Shown: piece after piece, positions 24,401-36,200 of the stretch
Layout of the letters: every line of letters begins with the position of its first letter
Position numbering within the stretch: the first letter of the stretch is position 1
Assembly (NCBI GenBank): GCA_008638375.1
Contig: VIRR01000557.1
Span: 124,001-188,000 of the forward strand
Length of the DNA stretch: 64,000 nucleotides
Reading direction: 5' to 3'
From: Nyssa sinensis
Lineage: Eukaryota > Streptophyta > Magnoliopsida > Cornales > Nyssaceae
Position numbers and translations under genes: made by a program
The notes under the pieces: model-generated
The model's input: the letters and a program-made list of their open reading frames with translations, nothing else
What the model was told of the DNA's origin: nothing
Databases searched by the model: none

Positions 24401-24912
24401 TTCAGAATTGTTTCTAAATTTCTCTCAGCTGTAGTTTGACCCACCAGTGGTGTTGTTAACAGTGTGTCTCCTTTTCGATCGTATGCATCAATCTGCAGTG
24501 CATCTCCGCTTTGATCATATATGTCCAACAGAAGCCCATCAGAAAATCTACCCTGCTCAATAAGCTCAATTATTTCTTGAATGTTTTTATCAACAAGCCT
24601 CAAGAATCTTGAACGCCAAATGCATCTTTTCTTTCCAGCCTTTCGTTCTATGTCTTGAACATCAGTGGTTTTACATCTTACATCTTTCAACCAGTTTTCT
24701 ACTGCTCTCTTTGGCTTCTTTCCAAACATAAACGCTGCTTTTCTTAGTTCTTCATTAACATCCATTTCATGGCTAATCAATGCTTCCATTTTCCTTTTTA
24801 GAGTTTGCATCTTTTCATCAAGCATTTCATGATAACTAAACCACTCGCTAATGGATGTCGATGAGTTCTTCAGTGCGTTAATACTGGTACACATTATTCC
24901 AACGTACTCCAT
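21401..24912 (-). CDS. CNL disease-resistance protein (CC-NB-ARC-LRR), two coding exons
   Basis: Intracellular immune receptor that senses pathogen effectors and triggers defence through its nucleotide-switch domain. I chose the ATG at 24912 (MEYVGIMC); the frame stays open a few codons upstream but only from a TTG. Numbered from this start: coiled coil about 1-150; P-loop GMGGVGKTT at 185-193; kinase-2 ILILDDMW at 261-268; RNBS-B LIITTRS at 287-293; GLPLA at 347-351; RNBS-D CLIYCALFPKDY at 409-420; MHD at 477-479; LRRs from about 540 to 965. All NB-ARC motifs look intact. A GAA/GAG repeat gives ten consecutive Glu at about 899-908. Exon 1 (24912-21865) can be read to a stop at 21853, but CAG/GTATGT at 21865/21864 is a strong donor. 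Joining to an acceptor at 21467-21468 keeps phase and adds 21 residues ending EEV (exon 2, 21401-21466), giving about 1037 residues. The relic at 19333-19401 supports this. Closest known type: RPS2/At4g27190-like. Confidence 0.93.
24338..24360 (-). promoter_or_regulatory. Possible miR482/2118-type target at the P-loop
   Basis: The mRNA over the P-loop reads GGGATGGGGGGAGTAGGGAA. Members of the miR482/2118 superfamily are known to target this P-loop coding stretch in many eudicot NLR genes and start phased siRNAs. The match here is approximate, with several G:U or mismatched positions relative to the family consensus I remember. Small-RNA data would be needed. Confidence 0.35.
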
Positions 24913-25430
24913 GCCCAAGCACAACCTAATATCAAGAGGATATGAGTTTCTTAATGCTTAAATTACCAGAATATAAGCTTTAAAAGTACTCCATGCCCAA
25001 GCAGAACTTTTTTTTTTCTTTGCAAGAATTGATGAGTGGTGCATTCAATTATAATTTTTTTCTTTCTTTCTCTTTCCTATTTAAGTGGTTATTGAAAGAC
25101 AGCTACTTAAGTAGAGAGCACATGTGCCTTTTCTGATTTTCCCAGAAAATTCATGATGCATTGATGGCCCAGTGGTCTCTCCCTGGGGATTTAGATAAAT
25201 GCTTAACATGTTATTTGAATCCTTCAATTTAGGGACCTCAAATTCAAATCGAAGTTCACAGTTCCCATTCAAACATCAAATTTGAATTTGAGGACAAATC
25301 CAAATTCACCTCCTCCAAATTCACAAATCCAAATGCAACTATGGTATAATTATAACTCCTCTTTTTATTTTTAATATTAATCCTTTTGAAAATGATTGTT
25401 TCCGTAATTAGTATCCTGGCATGGTGGCAA
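24913..25430. other. Upstream region of the CNL gene
   Basis: Probable promoter and 5' UTR. The 18-bp block around the start codon (GTACTCCATGCCCAAGCA on the plus strand) recurs 82 bp upstream at about 24986-25004, giving a second ATG in a frame that stops after four codons. A 63-codon minus frame at 25081-25272 is not recognisable. Confidence 0.45.
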
Positions 25431-25900
25431 GTATTAAAAACAGTTTATTTAAAATGAGTTTATTCAAAGGATCAAATTACAAGATATGGAAGAAGAAAAT
25501 CTCCTATATTCTCATCCATGTGAAGGCATTTGCTACCCTCAATGCTAGTTCTGTTTTGGTTCCATCTGCTATACTTGTCATTCATTAGATGATATGACAT
25601 GTTGTTAAAGAAAAGATAGAGAAAATACAACACAAGTATCAACTAATGCTGTCTAAGGAAACGTTATGTGATCTTATCCAATGAACCTAAGAAGCCAACA
25701 AATGAAAAATTTGAGACCTTTCTCCAAACAACATAGTACTCATCCTAACAGCTTATCACTTAGATGAAGATAACCAGTTGATCTTGATTTCTCTATTTGA
25801 TGAAAGTTTATCATTAATATCCTTGAAAGTTGAAGCAAAATACAGAAAGGAGCAATGCCAATTTACATTCAAGCCTCATAATCAAACCATAGGTTTTCAT
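25430..25900 (+). pseudogene. Possible decayed retrotransposon gag-like relic
   Basis: Translation gives FKGSNYKIWKKKISYILIHV near 25455, resembling the F-x-G-x-N-Y-x-x-W start of copia gag polypeptides. Later interrupted stretches are consistent with a gag. Several stops and frame changes are present and no LTRs were found around it. The identification is tentative. Confidence 0.3.
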
Positions 25901-27743
25901 GAAACTCAATTGGACCAAAACATTGTTTTAGAGTAGTAGGTAAGTAAATATGTTGAAGATGTCGGATTTTTACTATTAAGTGGGCTAACATATCTCATTA
26001 TATTTTATGATTGAGAAAAAACTGGATTAATTGGAATGTTTGATCAAAAGAGAGTAGACCAGAAAAGCCCAATTTATTAATTGTGATTGAAAGGGTCCTT
26101 TGGGTTTGGTGCACCTTAGCTACGTGTTATCATGTAGGGCATTGGTATGGATTTTATGCTTTAAGTATGGATCCTTTTATTAGCAATCCTTTGGGTTGGG
26201 TGAATTAGATGTCGAACATCTTCTCATTCCATCGCTTAGCATCCAAAATTGTTTTTCTTTTGGTATGTAATTTAGTTGCTATGTATTGGGTTTTATCAAG
26301 TTGTAATTTTCTTTGGTTCATTAGATTGTAATTAGGACAAAAAGCGATGTAATTTTCATTCTTTTTCTAGAAATGCAACTATCTCAATTATGATGTGTTT
26401 TGGATGCAAAGGGTAGTAAGATTTGTCCATTTCCTAGAAAAATAAGATGGCAATTCCTCTCTATCTCGTTTGCTAAGGAGCCCGTTTTATGTCTTCGGGG
26501 TTTTGGGTTTAATTTTCAAATATTGTAATAGCGTGATTTTTGCAATAGAGTAATTATTTCTTTCCCATGGCACTCACACTTAAATTAGTCGTTGACTTTT
26601 GAAAGAACATATTCAAGTCTTTTTTTATTGAAATTATATAGTTGTGAACAACTCATTAAATAAATGAAGGTTCTAGAAAAAACTAATATTTAATAATTCT
26701 ATTAGCTAAATAAACTTTCTAATTATTAAGATTGTCCAAGGGTCAATGATATATTCCTTTAGTAGCTAAAACAATATGCTTAAGACTAGTATTCTCAATT
26801 AGATTATAATGAATTAAATGACATGAGTAAGATATTTGTATCCGTACAATTATTGGAAAAATATTGATAGGTGTCATTACCATCAATTTGCCTCACACAA
26901 AATTCTTAAAAACCTTATAAGCAAAAGTTAGGATGATATATTTACCATTAGACCGTGTTACATAAACAATGGATATCAAAGACAGAATATTGTGATCAAC
27001 ACATAAATTGGATTTGTCCATTTTTTTGGTGGTCCATGTGGAAGAAAAAATACTAATAATTTGTTATTGATACCACATGTTTTTCATGTGGTACTAATTA
27101 CAGGTTAGTTGTATTATATTGTAAATTTATAGTTATATCTTATATTTTACTTTTATTTAATGTTAATATACTAAATTTTATGTTATTGAAGTGATCGGGA
27201 TTTTATATCATCGATAACGTGCATTATGCATCATATACTTATTAAATTTATACTTTAATCATATTTTATTGATATAAAGACGTATGTTAAGATCTCCATT
27301 AATACTTGTAAAAAAATTCATTAAAAATGTCCAATATTTAATATTAATATCCACCAATTTGTTTAAAAAAAAATGGTCTATTGGTATATAATTGTGATAG
27401 ATCCATTGACATATCTGCATTTTTACTTGCAATATATCTTTTTTTTATTGATTCCGTGGTTATGAGACTTTAATGCTTATGTTTACTGAACTCTAAATTG
27501 TTCTACAGTCTTAACACTTAAAACCAAATACATTTGACCACAAGGAAAAACAAGTGGCAAGATTGAGATTGAACACAATATGGGAGTAGTTGAATTTCAA
27601 TCTAAAGTGTAAAAAGTTTAGATAGTGCCCCTATTCATCCCCTTCAACAGGAAGTAAATTCAACTTCAGGGCCTTTCCAAAAAAAAAAAAACTACTTCGG
27701 GGTAATGCAATACCATATGAAGAGAAAAATAAAACAAAATGCA
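25901..27743. other. Intergenic DNA, nothing recognised
   Basis: AT-rich, no supportable frame, no element ends identified. Confidence 0.5.
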
Positions 27744-27744
27744 A

Positions 27745-27795
<51 letters not shown>
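27744..27795. repeat. (AAT)n microsatellite
   Basis: About 17 uninterrupted AAT units. The sequence just after it, TAAAACTGACCTTATTCTTGC, recurs after a shorter AAT run at about 28350-28380, so a local duplication includes the microsatellite. Confidence 0.9.
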
Positions 27796-27797
<2 letters not shown>

Positions 27798-28785
27798 TAA
27801 TAAAACTGACCTTATTCTTGCAAAATTTATAGAATTGATAGAGTGAGTGTAAGTCCAACTGAAGGCAAAAGAAAATCTAATAACATCTTAGGTACAACAA
27901 CCTCCAAATACCCTGGATCCAAACGAGTAACACAATCAGAACCAATCAAAAAGTATTCAATCGTGCTGCAAAACACACACTACGAACAAAAGAATCTGAT
28001 CAATATTGCCCTAATAATAATTATGACTTTTATATTAAATAACAATGATATTCTTTCTTAAAAAACCATAATTGATGGTCTATCATCATTGAATACAATA
28101 AGCCATGATGCTAATAAGTGAAATCATTACCGAAATGCATGAGAAAAGAGATCCAAAATATGAATACGCAGAACATTCATAGTTAATTTTTAATTCTTTA
28201 TTTAACATCAACAAATCTTGTCTTTATTTTTAAAATTCTTTTTTAAGAAAACCCAAAATTTATAGGTTTTGCAAGTGAAGAATTCGACTTGACGGAGGAG
28301 ATTAACAATCATATGCAATGCAATGAAATAAATAAATAAAAAGAAGAAAATAATAATAATAAAACTGACCTTATTCTTGCTAAATTGACAGAGTGAAACT
28401 TTTGGGATACAAGCAACTACAATCACACCAAAGGACGAGAGTATTGAGTTGTGATGCAAAGCTTAGAGATGAAGAGTTCTCGTCTCTGGAAATCTGGAAA
28501 TAACATAAAATAAAATGAAGACAGGGACGAAGAGAAATACGAAGACCAAGACACGACACGGTCATACAAGATAAAGCTAACAAAACCGTGTCAGTGAATA
28601 GGGGTCGATGAGCCAACTCAAGCCCCGTAACTCATGACTTCACGAGGTCTATGTTGTTGGGTTAATGGCTTTGTTGTCGGTGTTAGATTTGAATTGGTGA
28701 GTTTTTTTTTAATTAAGAATTGATAAACTTTTTGAATTTGTAATTAATGAAATTAATTGTATATATATCTTTTGTTTTGACAGAC

Positions 28786-28994
28786 AAAAAAAAATATATA
28801 ATATAAAATATTGGATTCGGATTCGGATTCGGCTCGAATTTTTAAAGTCTCAACCCAAGTCCAACCTTAATTTAGATCGGGTTTGAGTTCTTTAGCCCAA
28901 ATTCAACTCAAAGTGTAAAAAATGAAGTCCAAACCCTAAAAAATTTGGGTCAGGCTCGGGTTGGATTCGAATTGGCCCTCCCAAATTACACTGC
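28786..28994. repeat. Dispersed repeat, copy at 47566-47766
   Basis: Starts with ATTCGGATTCGGATTCG tandem units and continues through AACCCAA, TTTAAAGT and AAACCCTAAAA motifs shared with 47566-47766. Composition resembles subterminal regions of hAT-like elements. Ends were not resolved. Confidence 0.6.
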
Positions 28995-30508
28995 TAATTT
29001 TTATGAATATTATAATTAATATTTACTCTTTTTTTTTAACAAAGGAGTATCTAAGCAGTCAGAATTTGACTAATCTATCTTTTCTTACGTAGGGTCACAG
29101 ACTCATAGGCTCGTTAAACGCTCAAGTTGGTGAACATGCGAACTCGAAAGAAAGTTCCTTATAAACAATCCTTACTCCACTCAATCACCTTTTTTGGGGT
29201 TATTTAATTTTTTTTAAATTGTAAAAATATATTGTGAACACATATTAAAATAATATAATTAAAATCACTCTCTTCGCACAGCAGTTTAAAGTTAATAAGT
29301 TTGAATATGATTGTAAATATTTTTAACTTTTTTACGAATTATTTTTTATAAAAATATATTTTTAAATATGTTTATTTTTTGGACCAACCTGCTATACGGT
29401 TTTTAAAACTTTTCAAGAAGTTTTTTTCATGGAGTTAGGGAACACCAGATTGCAACCTAAAGCTGCCCATCCAAAAGCTTTCACTGGGTGCTCTTCCCTA
29501 TTAGAAACTGAAATACTTTACCACTTGAATAATAATTTAGATAAAGAACAAACGAATTCCAGAGAAAAGGAAATAGTAAACAACATGATTTATCAATAGA
29601 ACATGCACACATTTATTAGGTTGTCTCATTAAGTAATTCAGTGAAAGTACACAAAATATATCAAAATTTTCATTGGATGTACTTCCAAACATGTTAATTC
29701 CATAAGTCTTTCAATTATTTTAATACTAAACTATCCCATCAATGTTTTCTTTCAGAAATGGTGTAACTGATTCCCATAAAATGCACTAAGATTTCGAGAG
29801 AGTTTTTTCAATATTCAATATTTCATAATATATAAATCAATTTTCAATGAAATTTCATGATGTCGTTTTCTATCTTCAATAGTCGATGTCCTAAATCCTT
29901 TCTTTGGAGTATTTGCAATAAAGGAATTCGAAGACCACCGGTGGAGGTCTGGCGAAGAATCCTCCGACAGTCAAGTTAGTAGCTTGAACAAGGAACTACT
30001 AAGAGTGAGTGTAAAGTTTGGAGAAAAGCGTACATTTTATGGTTGAGGTCTTATCCTTTTTATAGGCGATAAATATCTTTTTATTGAGATATTTCCAAAA
30101 AAGTAGGGATTCGATTTGATTCTTTTGATTTGGTCAAGTATCGCATATTTTTGAATAACTTATTCTCCACCTATATACTTCAGCACGGAGTCATGAGGTC
30201 TAGAGTCAGCACTGAGTCATGACGTCTGGAGGTCATTATTTTGAATTCAACTTAGCACTGAGCAATGAGGTTTGGTGGAAGTCTCTTCGAGTATGGCTGA
30301 CACATGTCACTCTCACATCGTGAGTTAAGCCTAGGTATATTAGCTACTCTGCCCTTAAGTCTCAGATCTTATGGTCTGGGGCCAAAGTTTCGGGATCCAA
30401 GCTTAATACTCCACTGTCTCCGATGTGTCAATTCATTTTTCTTGGAGACAATTGTGCCATCGCTTTGTAAAACGTTCAGTCATTTATTGCACACTGTCGT
30501 TTTAGAAT
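28995..30508. other. Intergenic DNA, possible leader or LTR of a decayed retroelement
   Basis: No gene seen. The part from about 29880 has short repeats of GTCATGAGGTCT and GTCATGACGTCT (30188-30232) and a TTTTTATAGGCGATAAAT stretch. Its position just ahead of the Transposase_28-like frame suggests it is that element's leader or LTR. Confidence 0.35.
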
Positions 30509-30524
30509 CCCCAGGTAATTATTA

Positions 30525-30594
30525 TTATTTTTTTTGATAAGTAAATGTAAGATGTATATTAAAAAAGTGTCCAAGAAGGACAGTTAGGGTAGAG
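30525..30594 (-). mobile_element. 5'-truncated LINE tail (70 bp) with 16-bp target duplication
   Basis: The insert, read on the minus strand, ends TTACTTATCAAAAAAAATAA, like the 3' tail of plant L1-type LINEs. It is flanked by an exact 16-bp direct repeat CCCCAGGTAATTATTA (30509-30524 and 30595-30610), as expected from target-primed reverse transcription. Its short length reflects extreme 5' truncation. Confidence 0.75.
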
Positions 30595-30825
30595 CCCCAG
30601 GTAATTATTACACTTTATGAATAGTTGTACTTCTTGAATAAGTACCATTTCAATTCATAAAAATAGCTTTCTGGCTATCAAGATCTTTGCCCAAGCTTTG
30701 CCGATCAAGTTCTTCTTCCGACGACAGTTTTCTTCACTGGCTTGGCGCACCCTGATTAAGTCAAAGTTCTTACCTGATTCTTTCTCTTCTCTCCTTTTTT
30801 TTTTTTCTTATTATCATGTCTGCTC

Positions 30826-32500
30826 AAGAAGAGGAAAATATTAGGGTTAAGATATCTAATCTGATTGAATTTGAGAAAATTGAGAATCTGATGAGTCCAA
30901 CTCTAATGAAGCTGGTAACGTCGATGTTGAGGATAACCTTAGGGACCTTGAAATAAGACATTTTACTCCTGAAAGCTTAGACATTTTGAAGGTTACTTAT
31001 AACATCTCTAAGATTGTGCTCTGTAGAGTTTTTGAACCTTTTGAGCACCCAAACACCCTAAGACCCAGGGAGATATGTGTAAACAAAGAGTGGTTTGAAT
31101 TTGGCTTTCGATTCCTTTTTCATCCCTTTCTCATACAATTCTTTTATTTTTATGGCATTTGCCTTGCCGATCTAAATGTTAATGGATGGAGGCAATTAAT
31201 GGCCTTCTTAGTGTTATCTCTAAAAAATAAAGTAAAACCTGACATTGACCTTTTGAGATGCAATATAGACCTTAAAAAGAGTTCTGAAGGACTATATTAT
31301 CTTTCCTTCCCATCTCGGCTCAAACCTCTTACCTCGGTAATCACTTCTAATAAAGCTTGGAATAAGTGGTACTTCTTCGTAAAGGGAGCTCTGGAGGATG
31401 TTGAACATATCGAGCTGGACTCTAGGGTGATACCTCGAATCTCGGGCAAGATTGGTGAGATATATGTCTTTTAACTTACCTTTTTTTTTGTGGTCACACC
31501 CTTTTTCTCTTAATCTTACATCATTTCCTTTTCAACTCAGAATACAAAGGGTTATACCAAGCTAACTAACGACCGGCAAAAGAGGCTTCGAAAGGTTATG
31601 AAATCGACATCACAACACTATCATACAGTTCTGAGCATAGAGAACTTAGTTAAAGTGGGTTTAATTCAATCTCTAGACATGGATCTCCGGAAACAAGTCC
31701 TTTTAAGTTTCCGACCCTTAAGGAAGAAACGAGCATTGGTTGGAGCGCCCATCATTACAGTATCGGCCAAAAGAGTGGCCATTGGAGATGGTTCTTCTTC
31801 AGGCAGGACCATAACATAGGAGAATATCCATAACTCTGAGGTTCCGTCCCCTAGAGCAGAACTATGAATTCCCCAATTATCGGAGGTACCGATGTGGCTG
31901 GGGTTTCCACCCCTTCGTTAAGAAGGAAGAGAAAAAATATGGTGACTGCAGAACAAAAAAGGGAGGCTTCTGTTCGAGTTTTAAGGGAAAACGGCCCCCC
32001 CCACTGCCTTTCATCAAAGATGCTTTGAGGATGGCATGGAATCTGAGTTGGGATACGATCCTAGAGGAGTTGGCTCAAATGAGCATTTCCCAAGTCGTCC
32101 ATGGTGGGTTCATTTCTTTGTGCAGGGTAAAGGCAACACTTTTTGTAAATTTCTTTTTTTTTAACAACTTTTATTATGCAGGCACTGCACATCATGGTTG
32201 TCTTGGGTGAGATTAGGTACGAGTCTCATGACTTGGAAGCTCAGCTTCAACTCCAACTTATGAGCTCTGTAGAAGTGGCTAATAAAATTGAGGAACTGAA
32301 GAAGAAACTTGAAAAAATCAAGATGGAACTTGGAACCTCTTGATCTTTGACTGATGTACTTAGAGGGCAGCTAGCCAAATCTTCTAACATTATGCTAACT
32401 TGGGATTTAGAAATATCATTTCTAGGTAATGAGGTTGCTGACCTAAAGAGACAGAATTCAGAACTCAGGTCAAAATTGTCCATTGTTGATTTCTATAATT
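30826..32500 (+). pseudogene. Decayed 'putative gypsy-type transposon' (Transposase_28-like) frame
   Basis: Begins MSAQEEENIRVKI at 30826, shifts frame near 30893 and continues through 30986-31474. That stretch contains FHPFLIQFFYFYGICLADLN, NGWRQLMAFLVLS and WNKWYFFVKG, which match the layout of plant 'putative gypsy type transposon' proteins. Later pieces at 31598-31819 and 32025-32127 follow, then an intron-like gap with acceptor TTATGCAG before a coiled-coil part rich in Glu, Lys and Leu (32181-32480). There are several stops and frameshifts. It is a transposon-derived relic and not a host gene. Exact domain name to be confirmed by a Pfam search. Confidence 0.65.
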
Positions 32501-32787
32501 TTATTTTTACCTGGTTAATTAGTTCATTTGTGGTCTATAAGTTTTTGACTCAAAATAGCTTAAAAATTTACTTGATAACTTTTATTGACATCTAGATTCG
32601 AAGTATGATATTTGTTTTTTCTAATAGGCCTAAAATCATCGACTAATTAATCATATCTTTAACTGGCTTAGGGTCTACTTAAACTAACGTGACACTAGAG
32701 AGATGACATACTAAATTTAAAAGTATCACCCATTTCATGCTTTCTATTATTCGTGTAATTTATATTATTAATTAATATATATCATGT
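32501..32787. other. Short intergenic stretch before copia-3
   Basis: No feature seen beyond the 5-bp target duplication CATGT at 32783-32787. Confidence 0.6.
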
Positions 32788-33165
32788 TGTTGTAAAATAG
32801 AGGAATATGTGAATGCAAAGAAATCAATCAAACGAAGTGCACACAAAGATTTACGTGGTTCGACTTCAAGCCTACGTCCATGGGCGGAAAGGAGAAGCAC
32901 TTCACTATTGAAAAGAAATACAAAAGCGGCTGATTACAAGGCACTCCCAATAAACTGATTATTTTTTTCTCTCTCACTCTTGGTTTTATTTCTTCTTCTT
33001 CACCTTTTACATCAATTTATAGATATCAAACCTATACCTCTAAATATGGGAGAGGTAAAGCATTAAGTCATTTGAAGGTTTTTCCTTCTTCTTTCTTTAA
33101 AACTTCACTCAATGTAAAACTTCATTCAATGCATGAACTAACCATCCATTAATTTATTCATAACA
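32788..33165 (-). repeat. Copia-3 LTR (3' LTR in element orientation)
   Basis: Pairs with 38228-38587. It carries an extra 18 bp or so from a tandem repeat of AAAACTTCAYTCAATGT near 33100-33130. Confidence 0.9.
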
Positions 33166-33234
33166 CTCCTCCTTGCATGGTTACCACTCTTCAGTATCTT
33201 CTTAAAATCCGCTCCCCCTCATTGCAATGTGAGT

Positions 33235-36200
33235 TTAACATAAAAGATCTTTGAGACAACATATTCTACATTTATGTATTAACTTTTTGAAAGTTTTTGT
33301 CGACAAAGCTTTTGTGAACAAATCAGCTAAATTATCATTTGAGCGTATCTGTTGAACATTAATAGCCCCGCTCTTCTGGAACTTATGAGTATAAAAGAAG
33401 TGAGATGTGTTTTGTTTTGTCTTCTTTAATGTAACCTCCTTTAATTTGTGCAATACATGTTGTATTATCTTCATATATTATTGTTGGGTTATCTTTAATT
33501 GATGATAATCCACATGATTCCCAAATGTGTTGGACCACAAATCTTAACCATATATGCATTCTCGACTTGTTTTATGGAGTGCTAGGATTTCAGAATGATT
33601 TGAGGAAGTGGCAGTTATTATTTTCTTTATAGATCTCCATGATATAGTAGTTTCGCCACAAGTAAACACATATCATGTTTGTGATATGGCTTTGTGTGGA
33701 TTAGAAAGATACCCAACATCTGCATACTTGACTAATGGTGATTTTGAGATTCGTGAATAAAATAAACCCATATCAATTGTTCCGCGAAGATAGCAAAAAA
33801 TATGTTTAACACCATTCCAATGCCTTCAAGTTAGAGTAGAACTGTATCTTGCCAGTAAATTAACAACAAATGCAATGTCCGACCGTGTACAATTTGTAAG
33901 CTACATGAGAGTGTCAATTGTACTAAGATATGGTACTTCTAGACCAAGGATTTTCTCATCATCTTGTCGAGGGTGAAAAGGATCTTTCTTCACATCAAGT
34001 GATCGAACAACCATAGGAGATGTTAATGAATGAGCTTTATCCATATAAATCGCTATAGAACTTTCTCTATATACGCAAATTGATGTGAGAGGGTCCTTCA
34101 GGGAAGTGTTCGATCTATAGGCCGAGACAAAAAAAGTTTTTCCCATGTCTTTTATTTCAAACTCTTGCTTTAAATAAACAGCAGTTTTTATAAGCTCTTC
34201 AGATGTTCCCACAAAGTTCAAATTGTCTACATATACTGCTATTATGGCAAATCTAGTGTCTGACTTCTTTATGACAATACATGGACAAATTGGGTTATTC
34301 ACATATCCTTCGTGCAATAAATATTCACTGAGACGATTATACCACATGCACCCTGACTACTTCAATTCATATAATGATCATTGGAGCTTGATTGAATACA
34401 TGCTTCGAGATTGTGCATTACTTGCTTCAAGCATTTTAAATCCTTCAAGGATTTTCATATATACGTCACTATCAAGTGATCCATATAAATATGTTGTGAC
34501 TACATCTATTAGACGTATATCAAGCCCTTCTGAGACTGCCAGACTAATCAAAAATTGAAACATAATTGTATCTATCAGAGGATAGTATGTCTTTTCATAA
34601 TCAATACCAAGTATTTGCGAGAAACCTTGTGCTACAAGTCTTGTTTTGTATATGATGATTTCATTTTGCTCATTACGTTTTCGTATAAATACCCATTTGT
34701 ACCCTACAGGCTTTACGTCTTTAGGTATTTGAACTACAGGTCCAAATACCTCTCGTTTTGCTAACGAGTTTAACTCAACCTGTATTGCTTCTTTCCCCTT
34801 TGGCCAATCATTTCTACGTCGACATTCTTTGACGTTTTGTAGTTCATGATCTTCATCACTTCTGGTAATTTCAAGTGATATTGTAGAAGCAAATAAGGAT
34901 TAACAATAATATCACTTCGATCCCATATATCTCCACTAGACATATAATTTTTTGAGATCTCTTTATTTTCAGGTACTTGTACCTCTTCAGGGGCTACATG
35001 TTCCACTTCAGGGGATACATCCTCTTCAAGAGGTTATTTCTTCTTTAGGAAGTATTTTTCTACCAATGTTGGATTGATTAATCATCATACAATGAATAGT
35101 CTCTTCAGGGGTTTCCACTTCTTAACCATGTGTGGTCTCTTCAGGAGTTGTCATTATATTATTTTCTTGTGTCTTCCTCTTCTAGAAAATTTTATCTTTC
35201 ACATCAATAGGTCTACCACGCTTCAGGCGTGCCATAGATTCATTTGATGTTATACTAACGGATTGTCCTACAGGGACATCAATCTGTGCAGGGGTATTTA
35301 TAGCTGGTATGTGCAATTTCATTACTTTCTTTGTATTAGTGAATGCATTTGGTAATTGATTTGCAATACTTTACAAATGAATAATCCTTTGAACTTCCAG
35401 TTCACATTGATTAGTACGAGGATCAAGATGAGACAATGTTGATACAATTCGAGAAATTTCACGTTGAGCTTCTACCTTCAGCTTTTCTCCCACTAATGGC
35501 GGGAAGACTGCCTCATCAAAATGACAATCGGCAAACCGTGTCATAAATAGATCACTTGTTAGGGGTTCAAGATATTTTATAATAGATGGAGAATCAAAAC
35601 CAACATAAATTCCAAGTCTTCGTTGGGGACCCATTTTAGTATGTTGTGGGAGTGCAATAGGAATTTGTGCAGCATAACCAAATACTCGTAGGTGAGAGAC
35701 ATTTGGTTAATGACTAAGTACAATTTGTAAATGAGAATATTTGTGCTAAGAGGTTGGTTAGATACAGATTAATGTTGCAGTATATAATATAGCATGCCCC
35801 CAAGTAGAAACAAGTAGTTTTGTTCTCATAAGTAAAGGTCTAACAATTAATTGGAGACGCTTGATAAGAGATTCGATTAAATCATTTTGTGTGTATACGG
35901 GAGCAAGACGATGTTCAACAGTAATTCCAATTGACACGTAATATTCGTCAAATGCTTGGGATGTAAATTCATCAACATTGTCAAGACGTATTGTCCTGAT
36001 AGGATGATCGGGAAACTATGCTCTTAGCCGAATGATTTGAGCTAGAAGTCTTGCAAATGTAACATTGCAAAATGAAATTGCAAAATGAAAGTAGACAGAC
36101 ATGTGACCATCTAGTTGATGCATCTATTAAAGCCATAAAATAATGAAATAGTCCACATGACGGATGAATAGGTCCACACATATCTCCTTGAATGCGCTCT

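Noticed and set aside
24904..24924. Longer CNL N-terminus starting at 24924
   Set aside because: The codon there is TTG. The first ATG is at 24912 and fits the usual N-terminus of this class.
25081..25272. 63-codon minus frame upstream of the CNL as an upstream exon
   Set aside because: No family features and repeated AAATTTGAATTTG-type sequence. There is no splice linkage I can support.
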